A stretch of 64,000 nt of DNA from Allolobophora icterica (Eukaryota; Annelida; Clitellata; Crassiclitellata; Lumbricidae), in assembly GCA_963556255.1 (NCBI GenBank), contig OY744605.1, positions 312,352 through 376,351 on the forward strand, given 5' to 3'. Position numbers and translations under genes: made by a program. The notes beneath the pieces were generated by a model. The model did not search any database. It saw only the letters and a program-made list of their open reading frames with translations, and was not told the origin of the DNA. Positions 1-10,139 of this stretch are shown one piece after another (within the stretch, counting starts at the first letter, position 1; every line of letters starts with the position of its first letter).

Positions 1-2
1 AG

Positions 3-335
3 GGTGTCCAGTGCCGATGCCCGGACGGATGCCCCGCGTGTCCACCGAAGAAATCGGACTGCAGCGAAGAAGTGGGAATTGCGGAGATATCGAGGAAGCG
101 AACGATGAAGAAGAAGATGACAATGGAGTCAGAGAACAAGGAATGCAACTGCGACGGTTCTCAGCAGAAGAGAGAAGCAACGAAGCGTGACGAAGGATTC
201 CCTGGCGATGGATGTCTAAAGGAAACATCAGCGATGGGTGTCTGTGACTGCTGGTGCCATCTCGATTCCATGGCTCTGACTGCAGCATCTGTGATGGCGG
301 CTGGCTTAACGGTGGCTGCCATCTGCTGCAACTGA
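3..335 (+). other. Open frame at left edge, possible exon tail (Cys-rich), not recognised
   Basis: Frame 3 is open from the window edge to a TGA at 333-335. It begins CRCPDGCPACPPKKSDC and includes CNCDG and VCDCWC. The cysteines could be a real exon, but there is no family match and the following sequence is a short TCTATAGCCATCAG tandem repeat (about 340-425). Treat as doubtful. Confidence 0.2.
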
Positions 336-1084
336 CAGCCATCCAGTCTATAGCCATCAAGCTATAGCCATCAGTCTATAGCCATCAGTCTCTTGTCTAT
401 AGCCATCTAGTCTATGGCCACATCGCCTGTTAGCCATAAGAACGTGACAAGTTTCATCTGCATGAAAATAGCGAATAATCGAAAGAATTGTGTTTGTGAT
501 TGTGTCTGTCTGTCTGTCTGTCTGGCTGTCTGTCTGTCTGTCTGTCTCACCAGTACTTGACCACTTGGTCATCTTGACCATTCTCGTGGTCACGTGTTAC
601 CTTTCGCTCTGGATTTATTAATTAAGCTTGCCAAATTACTACGTAACAACATCCGGTGCCAAAGACATCATTGACCGTCGATGGTCGACGAACATCAGTC
701 ACCCATTGAGAGAGATAGAAAGAGACGGAGAGACATTCTTTCCATTGGAGAAACAATGCAACAGTGGCAACCATTTCATAATGCAACCGTTAAATGCTCT
801 AGCTGCCTAACTCATGCTGCAGGCCCACTTCCTACTTAGCTACATTGGTAAGAACGCACGTCCTTTGCTCCTATAGGCGCGTGCGGGTGTCGGTTCACAT
901 ACCAACAGTGGCTTATTTCAGAGATTTAAATCTCGGGCTATAGCACGGTCAGTGCACAGGGACCTCAAAACGGAACGGATAAGGCGGACATGGCTATTGC
1001 GGACTTGATTTGATATAGCGCCGGTGAGTAAGCTGGTCTCCCGGACGTGGCTTTTGTGTGGCGCTGAGAAATTTCGGGGATTTA

Positions 1085-1215
1085 CATTACATTACATTAC
1101 AAAAGGCGTGACACCCATAATAGGGGGCAGCAGTGGTGAAGGATTTCACCCGACCAATTCATTGATACATGAGAATGGTCGAAGCCAAACGTATGGTCAC
1201 GATTGAAAGACGTCT
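1085..1215 (+). mobile_element. Interspersed repeat family C copy
   Basis: GGCAGCAGTGGTGAAGGATT, CCGACCAATTCATTGATAC and GAGAATGGTCGAAGCCAAAC recur at 12410-12530 (same strand) and 39590-39715 (reverse), with a nearby TTACATTACATTAC stretch. Function and class unknown. Confidence 0.6.
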
Positions 1216-2299
1216 GACTTGACGTTTAGAATTCATTGGATGCTCTGGCATTTTGCTAAGATTGATTTGTATTGTATTAGCGGAGTTTATAAAACGCCTT
1301 TAGTTAATGTAGCTACTCAAAATGTAATCTAACGACGCCTCTGTGGTTCTGCTGATGATGACGTTCCGAGGAAATCAGTTTTTATTGTAATTAATAACTT
1401 CTATGGCGCCGGTGTCTAATGAACAAGGCATCAACCGATGGCATACCAAAACCAAGCCGTAATCAGGTCAATATCCAGAAGATCAGTTCGTAATTGATGG
1501 TCGCTTCGCAAGTCAATCTATTGTTGGGCTTAATTTGAGGCATTCAGCTGCTATTCATTTGAAGCAGAGGATGATGGTTTAAAGCAATGATTTCCAACCT
1601 TTTTTCCGAGCAAGTCATTCAGTCAACGGAACCTGGTCTTAGTTTCATGTATTTTTCTTCCAGTTATTTCTTTATCTTACTGATGAGCAACGTTCCTTGT
1701 ATCCAACCACAGTGTTGCGACTATTTCTAACCTACTTTAAGTTTTAAGAAATAGTTCTATGCCAATGGCATTAGTGACAATCAGTGGTTTTCATGTTTTA
1801 TGACCCATTTTGCCATCATCCATTCGTTGCACCACTTGACCGGCTTCACAGGAAACAATGGAGTTTCTGCCTTTCTGTCATAGGCCTTGTGTTTCCATTA
1901 ACAGTCTTCAACTCTGCTCTTTCGAAAGATAGACAGACACATAGACAGACACACAGGCAGAAAGACAGACAGACACACACAGATAGACAGGCAAAGACAC
2001 AGACTGGTCACTGATGGATGGACAGAAGAAAACACAGCTAGACACACACACAGAAACTGAACGGGAGAGTCATAAGATGCTGCTGCTGCTGCTGCTGCAA
2101 CCGGAGATGCGTCGTCATGGGATCCGGTTACGGTGTGTCTGTGTGTCTGCGTCTGTCTGTGTGTCTGTCTGTGTCTGTGGTCTAAAGTTATTAGGCGGCG
2201 TTAAGCGCTTTGGGCTTTGAAAGCCTATACTTCGCTTAATGAATCACAATTCGCAGAATTGAGTTTGCATTACAAAACCAAACGCACATATAGAAGAGG

Positions 2300-2390
2300 A
2301 CATGGGAGGAGGAGAAGGAGGACGAGAAGGACGAGGAGGAGGAGGAGGAGGAGGAGGAGAAAAGGAGGAGGAGGAGGAGGAGGAGGCTGA
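2300..2390 (+). repeat. GGA-rich simple repeat
   Basis: (GGA)n with few interruptions. A CCT-rich mirror tract follows at 2664-2732. Confidence 0.95.
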
Positions 2391-2663
2391 GGATCGGAGA
2401 GAGGAATCATGGAGGTTGGGGCGGGAGCAAGTAACGGCCTCAGAGACAAAGCGATTGACGCTTGGAGCAGACGCTTAATACTAATACACTGACAAATTAG
2501 AGAGACAGACAGAGACACAGACACAGACAGACACAGACAAGCAGACTGAGTCGGTTAGCCAGAATGTCGTCATAGTCGGCCTGTAATTACCATTGTTATG
2601 AAGTCGTAGACGGTTAACTCAGTTTTCTCGCGTATACACGCCAAGCGAATCATCAAGTGTCGA

Positions 2664-2732
2664 CCTCCTCCTGGTCCTCTCCTCCTCCTCCTCCTCGTCC
2701 TCCCTCCTCCTCCTGCTCGTCGTCCTCCTCCT
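2664..2732 (+). repeat. CCT-rich simple repeat
   Basis: Pyrimidine tract of TCCTCC units; inverse in composition to 2300-2390 and 0.3 kb from it, so a long GGA:CCT stem could form. Confidence 0.9.
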
Positions 2733-2977
2733 ACATAAGAAGCCGTTTCTCATTCGGTCTGTACAATTAGAAAGGAGAGTAGAGCGTTGTTACAACCACT
2801 GCTGTGTTTGTTATTGGAAGACGATCTCGTCTCTAATTCAGAAGGTTAGTCAAGTTTCCATCTGTTTTCATATATTGAGGCGATTCCTATCTGGAAAGAG
2901 GTTCTTCTTTAAGAAAGCGTTGCAATCTTTATCCAACGCCGATTTCTCATTCCAGTCCTGTTGAATGGAACTCTTTC

Positions 2978-3090
2978 CGTCAACTCCACCGCTGCCTGTA
3001 TACTCTGGTAGTGCCAGTCCCAAGTCTGAACAAAGAAGGAGGGCGACGCTAATCATCTTTATTATGACACAGCGTCGTTAAACAGCAACA
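2978..3090 (-). mobile_element. Repeat family B copy, reverse
   Basis: The plus strand holds CCGCTGCCTGTATACTCTGG, TAGTGCCAGTCCCAAGTCTG and CTAATCATCTTTATTATGAC: the inverse of the copy at 13084-13197. Confidence 0.7.
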
Positions 3091-3222
3091 GGTCAATTTC
3101 TTTTCTTCGAGTACCGAGCAGAAGTTGTCGAGCATAGAGTTTTAAAGCGCGAGTCTTAAAGTTCTATAGCGCCTATATAATCTGATAAAGCCACTTCAGA
3201 GAGATTGCATCGTGCAGACACA

Positions 3223-3589
3223 CAGGCCCGCCGAGAGGGAGGGGCAAGGGGGCAAATGCCCAGGGGCCCGGCGATTTTTAGGGGCCCGGGCCGGGCCCGC
3301 AATCAACTTTATAAACGATTTTGCTGCAGCTAAATCCAGAAAAGTTGCTTTTTGGTTAGCATAAATTTAAAATTAAGAACTGAATCAAATCATAGTTGTA
3401 TATATAAATATCGTTATGTACGGTCGTAGGCCTACATGTACTTTTATTATTTCAATTTTTTCTTTTTCTCTTAAAGCCTAAAGATAGTTTAGAGGCCTGT
3501 CACGGGCTCTGCCTAGGGGCCCGTGACTGCCCTGCCTAGGGGCCCGTGACTGTTCTGCCTAGGGCCCGGAATTTCTGTCGGCGGGCCTG
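3223..3589. mobile_element. hAT-like non-autonomous element, GGGCCC-rich ends
   Basis: Ends are CAGGCCCGCCGA at 3223 and TCGGCGGGCCTG ending 3589. The flanking 8-mers CAGACACA (3215-3222) and CGGACACA (3590-3597) differ at one base. The right part holds two near-identical copies of GCCTAGGGGCCCGTGACTG. It carries no coding sequence. Confidence 0.85.
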
Positions 3590-3667
3590 CGGACACACAG
3601 AGGAAGTATTGTATACGGTCCCTACACACATACAAACACATCCATAATACACGCATGGACACACAGT

Positions 3668-3703
3668 GTCAGGGTTAGGGTTAGGGTTAGGGTTAGGGTT
3701 AAC
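3668..3703 (+). repeat. Interstitial telomere-like (TTAGGG)n
   Basis: Five full GGGTTA units in register, ending GGTTAACCC, about 70 bp from the right duplication of the hAT-like element at 3223-3589. Confidence 0.95.
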
Positions 3704-4563
3704 CCTGCCTCTGATGAGACCCTCTTGTCTATAGGCGCTATATAAATCTATGATAATGTGGTCAGAATTACACAGAGGCCTACGTAGGCCGTTATAATGA
3801 GCCCAACAGAACTCTGACGATGACAACGCCCACTGCCACAATGGAGAGAGAGATTCTAAGTACACGGATATAATTGCTCTCTTTAACTACGTACGTACAT
3901 CATCCATCTTATAAATAATTATATGTATGTATATTAGGGTGGTGCGAAAAACTAAAGTGCGAATTTACAAACGTAATAGTGTTTAAAAGTTGCATTTGGT
4001 AAAAGTAAATGACTGTGCAAAATTTGGTTGAATTATTTTGAAGTTCTGAGGTGCCCCAGCGGCGTCGTCGAAGTTCGATACTATACCGCTGTTGCTAGTG
4101 CATTAGAGCCAATTCATATTAAGGCGAACCTTCATTCTTCAATGTCCTTCATCCCTTTAATCCTCCATATTAAGCGAACCGGTAGTGGGCTTACCACCAT
4201 AGGCGTAATTTTTGAGGGTGGGGGTACGATGGGTACCGTACCCCCAGTTTTAAAACAATGTCAATCAATATTTTATTATTGAGCCTTCCCAGAAATCGCA
4301 GTCTTCGCCTTGCTTCGTGTATGGAACAAATTGGTATCCCTCACTTTTTAGACCAAAGTTATGCCTCTGTCTACCAGGTCATATGTCATATTTCAGGGCA
4401 CGATGTTAATTGTGTAATATATTATCAATGTCATGTATAAAAGTTTGTAGAAATTCGGTTTATCGGAAATTTTTGTAAAAAGAAGTCTTTTCGATCAGTT
4501 ATCCAAAATCAAACCAAGAACCGCTGAAAAATGTAGGCCTACTGATTTTGGATATTCGTGCGA

Positions 4564-5422
4564 GTTACCGAAAAATGTCTTGCCAACTTATGAAGACGTT
4601 ATGAGGCACTACAATTATATTAAACATAACATCAACAGAGTCAACACGGAAGGAACCAAAGAATCTACTGTCACTCAAACAGCAGAAATCGTAGCAAGAC
4701 ACATCGTAGCTACATGTATATGGAGAAAAGCTTCCATCGTGGCAGTTTCACATACAAGAGTTCTGAAGGTGATAAGAGCATTCCACGATGAATTTCGATG
4801 GCCGACCTATTAGGTCGAAAAAGTAGTAGTATATATGGTAAAAATGCCAAAACTCTTAACATAAATGTAGAGAAAAAGTTTTTATATCGAAGCTTGCAAA
4901 TATACCCTTGACAATTGTAAGTGTCCCAATGCCAGAACCAGTGGCGTCACTATAGGGCTGGTGTCACCCGGTGCGGTAAGTCATGGTGTCACCCTCAAAA
5001 AAGTGATGACCTTCTTTTAAGAATTCGTCTCCCAAAAAAAGTTATGACCTTTTTTAGGAATTCGTCTCCCCAAAAAAGTCATGACTTTTTTTTAGGAATT
5101 CGTCTCCCAAAAATTTGATGACCTTTTAAGGAATTCCTCATCTTCCAAAAATTTTATATTTTTCTCATATTGGGTGTCACAACCCTCTGAGGGTGTCACC
5201 CGGTGCGGTCCGCACCCCCTCCACCCTCTCGTGACGCCACTGGCCAGAGTGGTGCCAAACGATGAACATGAGTTCCTACATGATCAGCGGACGATTAGAG
5301 TTATGATTATTGGCGGTCAAGATAAGATTGCATCAACTAAACTAAAGAAGCGGCATGAGCGAAAGCTGACCGAGCACCTGAGATGTCGCAAACATTGGAT
5401 TTCAGCAATGAACAAACATTAG
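4564..5422 (+). pseudogene. ORF fragments inside the TIR element, split by a hAT-like insertion
   Basis: Residues LPTYEDVMRHYNYIKHNIN through VSHTRVLKVI at 4580-4813 look like real protein. After the insertion at 4939-5242, the frame FLHDQRTIRVMIIGG and KKRHERKLTEHLRC follows up to a stop at 5422. The pattern resembles uncharacterised transposon-associated proteins of arthropods and cnidarians, from memory only. Likely a decayed element gene. Confidence 0.4.
4939..5242. mobile_element. hAT-like non-autonomous element nested in the TIR element
   Basis: Inverted ends are CAGTGGCGTCAC at 4939 and GTGACGCCACTG ending 5242. The flanking 8-mers GCCAGAAC (4931-4938) and GCCAGAGT (5243-5250) agree at six positions, as expected for an aged hAT duplication. 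The interior has an imperfect repeat of GAATTCGTCTCCCAAAAA and two copies of GTGTCACCCGGTGCGGT. Confidence 0.8.
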
Positions 5423-5472
5423 CAGACAGTAACGATCAAAATTCCGCTGCGGAAAGAGAAATAGATCCAGTT

Positions 5473-5875
5473 AGAGCTGTACCGATAAGGCTTTTTGCCG
5501 ATCATTCCGATACCGCGTATAGCCGATTATTGTAATAGCTGATACCGCGTATGAAGCCGATTATTTTAGTTTCGCCCAAAAACTACGCATACGACGTTGT
5601 ATAAGGGCTATCAAGGAGTTTCCAGTCCTGTGTATAATAGGTCCTTGGTTTCTACAGTGTCTGCTAAGTAGTGCAATGCTAAATATAAATCAATAATAAG
5701 AAACAAGACATAGACACTTGTGCTCAGTTTTCTATTTGTAACGAAAATTGTGCAAAAAACGTCAACTGTAAAATAATTTGCATCGGCGCCGATACTTTTC
5801 TCCGATACCGATTATGCCGATTCCACTAATAATCGGCCCGATTACGAATGCTCCCGATGCATCGGTACAGCCCTA
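5473..5875. mobile_element. hAT-like element with GGGCTGTACCGAT ends, nested in the TIR element
   Basis: The left end AGAGCTGTACCGAT and right end ATCGGTACAGCCCT are inverted. The interior is rich in CCGAT/ATCGG repeats. Flanks share TCCAGT, consistent with an approximate 8-bp duplication, but the exact boundary is unclear. Confidence 0.65.
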
Positions 5876-6344
5876 TTCCAGTACAGAGTCAAAGCTTAGC
5901 AGACGAAGAAGACATGGATGCGTCAGAAAACCAAGTAGGCCCTACCTTCATAGAAGTAAATAAACCTAAGCAAACGAGAAAAAACTTACCAAACTGTCCA
6001 TAACAATGATCTTCAACTTCTTAAAATTTGTGTTTAGAAATGTTCAATAACCAAACGTATAATTTAGTGAAGGGTTGTTTAGTTATTTGTGACAAATATT
6101 ATTGGTAATCACTTGCGTAATGTGTTTTAATCGTGATGATAAGTAATCGCGTATTAGTATTTTGCATGCATCTGTTACTGCTAAATTTCAAATTCGTTGG
6201 GGCAGTTCAAGAAATAGCACTAGCAACTGACAAATTTAGCCACAAGTTCACCTCTTATAGACACAACTTTTTCACACTATTACAATTAATTATTCAGAAA
6301 ATTTTTTTTTTACCATTACGTTCGCACCACCCTAATGTATATGC

Positions 6345-7005
6345 ATTTGCATTTATGTGTATACATATTATGTGTATATGTGAATTTCTATGTATGTGTA
6401 TATTTATATATACGCATATGAATGTATGTATATATTGGTCTCTGATGTCGTCATTGTGATTCATCTGTCAGGCAAAATGATTTCTTTATTTCTAACCCAT
6501 GAGTCAGAGATATTTCTCTCTTCCAGTCGGAGATATTTCTCTCTTCCAGTCAGGGATATTTCTCTTCCTCCTCGGTTCATACATACACATGCGTTTATTT
6601 ACTGTATGTAGGCCTATGCATTCATATATGTACGTGTAAATGCATGGATGATTGTATGTCTGATTATGTATGCATAAAATAATGTATGTATGCATGAATG
6701 TCTAATTATGTATGTCTGTATGTATGTACAGTTACGTGTGAAGGCCGCGGGCATTCAGCTCATATAGCTCCTCTCAAATGACACACACATACCCTTTCTA
6801 TTAAAGCTGACCTTTTGACCTGCTTCCCGACCCATGGGGGTTAGGGGGGGGGGTTAGGAGGGCAGCAGCAGCAGAAGCAGGAGCACATGGACCCCTATCT
6901 ATTAACCTCTTATATTATATATGAGTTCATGACCAGCAGCAGAAATCTCCTCTCGCATATAATATCTGCTTCATCAGTTGATACACAGCAGACCTCGCCG
7001 CGCCT

Positions 7006-7050
<45 letters not shown>

Positions 7051-8200
7051 TGTGTGTGTGTGTGTGTGTGTGTGTACTTAACTGTATGCTGGATAGATAG
7101 ATAACAGGATAGAATTTGCAAAGTCATTTCGTACACTTTCATAGAATTCGTTTCATTATCGCCCAACCGTCCATCGCTCATGCATAGATAGAATATATTT
7201 AGACCTAATAATTATGTATATACGCTGAATAACCTACAATGCATATATATATACATGTATACATATACATGTATATACAGTACATTAATCTGAATCCTAC
7301 TTTTACTAGCCAATTTCTGCCCGCAGGCTTCCAGTGCATACTATCCTAGGCGTATGGGAAATTTCAGTGGTGGTGGGGGGGAAGAGTTTACTTATGGCCG
7401 AAACAGAAATAAATCCCAAATAATTGGCGTCGTGCATTTATAGTAAGTAACTAATTATTTAGTACACCAATTAGTAAAGCTGTAAATGTTATGGTGGTCT
7501 GCGAGCTAGTATACAGCTACTAATAGTCAATACTATTCCGATTCGGGCAAGTTGGAGCTATAGTTTGTTCAGCATTTTCCCCGGCGCCTACTTGCCCGAA
7601 AAACAGGAACGCCTGAAATTTGGGAGGATGTCGCCTCCTAAGCCTAAGCGTACTGTGCTTTGTCTGTATGTCAACACAGTATGTGTGTATAATTATAGGC
7701 TATGTATGTATGTATTATTAATTAAATGTGCAACGCGAGCACGGTCACACCGAAATGCGAATCTGAGGCGCAAATCTGATAGCTAGTCAGTCGCCTGCAG
7801 GAGAAGATGCAGTTAGATGTCGAAGTGCTTGAAAGCCAAGGAGAAATTGTGAGTTTTGAGCAGCTTTTTGAAGGTAAGAGGTGAAATTTGAACAACGAAG
7901 AGATAGTGGCAGTATGTAAAACTATGAATGTAATTATGTATGTATGTATGTGTATGTATTAAGAATATATGTATGCATCTTGTATCTGACCGTCTATATA
8001 GTCCTTCTATCTGTCTGTCCGTGTGTGTGTGTCTATGCTTCAATATGCTTCTATTATGTCTCTGCCGCTTGTCTATGGAAGAGCCCCGTCCCTGCAGAGG
8101 GGAGATATACCCTCAGGCAGTCATCACTCTGACGACTTAACAACTTCATTTCTCTTATAGCTTCTCTAAAAGAAATATAACCGTTATAAGGCCAGACCGT
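6345..8200. other. Intergenic, TATG/TG-rich, no gene supported
   Basis: Long stretches of ATGTATGTATG type (6340-6730 and 7920-7980), three near copies of a GTCAGAGATATTTCTC-type block (6500-6565) and the CGTG tract. No coding signal. Confidence 0.6.
7009..7076 (+). repeat. TG/CGTG microsatellite
   Basis: (TG)n, then seven CGTG units, then (TG)n. Alternating purine-pyrimidine throughout, hence a potential Z-DNA tract. Confidence 0.97.
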
Positions 8201-8230
8201 CGTCCACCTCCATGCCTTTCTCCGTCCACA

Positions 8231-8231
8231 C

Positions 8232-8303
<72 letters not shown>
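8231..8303 (+). repeat. GACA microsatellite, about 18 units
   Basis: Uninterrupted (GACA)n. Similar shorter tracts occur at 504-547 (CTGT, inverse), 1930-2000 (imperfect) and 15532-15567. Confidence 0.97.
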
Positions 8304-8305
<2 letters not shown>

Positions 8306-8423
8306 AAGGGAGAGGGAGAAGAGGAGTTGACCATATAATAATAACAACAGTATGGATTGTGCTTTCATCTCTTTGTCTCTCTTCTAACGTTTCAGTCATG
8401 GATTCCATAGTGACATTTCCCCC

Positions 8424-9118
8424 CATTCACTCATTCCCCCATTCACTCATTCCCCCATTCACTCATTCCCCATTCACTCATTCCTCATTCACTGATTTCT
8501 CAATTCACTCATTCACTCATTCACTCATTCACCCATTCAATCGTTCACTCATTCACCCATTCAATCGTTCACTCGTTCACCCATTCAATCGTTCACTCAT
8601 TCCCCAATCACTCATTCCTCAATTCACTCATTCACTCATTCACTCATTCCCCATTCACTCATTCCCCATTCACTCATTCCCCCATTCACCCATTCACGCA
8701 TTTACGCATTCACTCATTCACTCATTCACCCATTCCTCATTCACTCATTCACTCATTCCCCATTCACTCATTCCCCATTCACTCATTCCCCCATTCCCCC
8801 ATTCACGCATTCACTCATTCACTCATTCACCCATTCCTCATTCACCCATTCACCCATTCCTCATTCACCCATTCCTCATTCACGCATTCACTCATTCACT
8901 CATTCACCCATTCCTCATTCACCCATTCACTCTTTCACTCATTCACCCATTCCTCATTCACCCATTCACTCATTCACCCATTCACTCGTTCACTCATTTC
9001 CACATTCACTCATTCCTCATTCACTCATTCCCCATTCACTCATTCACCCATTCACCCATTCACTCATTCACCCATTCCTCATTCACTCATTCACCCATTC
9101 ACTCATTTCCACATTCAT
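8424..9118 (+). repeat. ATTCACTC/ATTCCCC satellite, about 0.7 kb
   Basis: Irregular array of ATTCACTC, ATTCACCC and ATTCCTC units. Period and lack of stops leave a 347-codon frame open (His-Ser-Phe-Thr/Pro repeats), which I do not regard as coding. A related ACTC array lies at 9655-9778, immediately after the LURAP-like exon 1. Confidence 0.95.
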
Positions 9119-9377
9119 ATGACGTCACCGATGACCCATTAACCCTTCTTCCTCGATTCCCTTTTCCGTTTCATTTGTCTCTGTTTCCCATTATAAGCCG
9201 CACACAACAATCCTCTTTTTCCCTCTGGTCCTTAACTCACCTGATTCCAACCTGACACGCCTCATCTTCTTAAAGCATCCGATAGAATATCGATTCAGTC
9301 GTTGCCATTGTTGTCATCTAAGCTGTTGTCACTGTTGTCTTTTCAAGTGTTGCCATGTATGTTGATCGAATGCATGT

Positions 9378-10081
9378 ATGTTTACCCCAGAGGCGATGGA
9401 CAGGTATACGATAGGAGGAGGAGGGGCGATGGACCGATACGGGTCTCGCATCGACCGTTGTACCCCACCGGATATGGAGATATCGCAGTGCTGCCGCAGC
9501 TTCCTTATGTCTCGCTTGAGAGCAGCTGAGAGGATGAATGAGCAACTGAGCGAAGATGCCAAGAACACGAACAACAGTCGACTCAGATCCATCCGACCAC
9601 CCGGAGAATTCAACGTCGACCTCGCTATTGAACAACTCAGGGCTCAAGTGGTCAGCACCTTACTCACTCACTCACTACTCATTCACTCACTCGCTCGCTC
9701 ACTCACTCATTCATTCACTCACTCATTCAACCACTCGTTCACTTACTCACTCACTCCCTCCCTCACTCAATCACTCACGATGAACACCCCCCTCCCCCAC
9801 TTAAAGGGGATGTTCATCGTCTGTCAAGGGGGAGGGGTCATTCTGCTGCTCAACAGGCGATTACAGAAAACCACCGGATATCACTGCACCCATTAGATTC
9901 GCCCATCTAATATTGATCAACGATTTGTGAGACCCACGGCGCTCCATAGCCTCGTGCAATTTCATAAACACACAGTATCGCTGTATCGCTCTTTATAAGC
10001 ATGTATAATTGTATATAGATACATTATACATATAAAAAATTTATACACATGCACATGCACGCACACACACAGACACACACA

Positions 10082-10139
<58 letters not shown>

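Larger units (their letters stand above)
426..2977. other. Intergenic, repeat-rich, no gene supported
   Basis: Contains a CTGT microsatellite (504-547), a family C repeat (1085-1215), a CTG run (2079-2097), GACA-like tracts and GGA/CCT tracts. The interval 1216-1780 shows nothing beyond a short SINE-A-like remnant (AAGGCATCAACCGATGG near 1425). Confidence 0.6.
3935..6334. mobile_element. 2.4-kb terminal-inverted-repeat DNA element with nested insertions
   Basis: The left end TAGGGTGGTGCGAA (3935) and right end TTCGCACCACCCTA (6334) are inverted copies. A second inverted block (GTAATAGTGT then AAAAGTTG) follows inside each end. The superfamily is not identified; a TA (or TTA/TAA) duplication is possible. 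It contains a plausible protein fragment (4564-4813 and 5243-5422) interrupted by one hAT-like insertion, with a second one further in. Confidence 0.75.

Noticed and set aside
3536..3865. Minus-strand 109-codon frame with a PNPNPN run
   Set aside because: It is the telomere-like repeat and hAT-like element read as protein.
6390..6695. Several short Tyr/Ile/Cys-rich frames
   Set aside because: They are translations of ATGTATGTATG-type simple sequence.
8212..9255. 347-codon open frame rich in His, Ser, Phe, Thr, Pro
   Set aside because: It starts in a GACA microsatellite and is almost wholly the ATTCACTC satellite; the frame is open only because units lack stops.
9318..9647. Minus-strand frames opposite the LURAP-like exon 1
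   Set aside because: Shadow frames with no family resemblance; the plus-strand frame splices into the recognised core.
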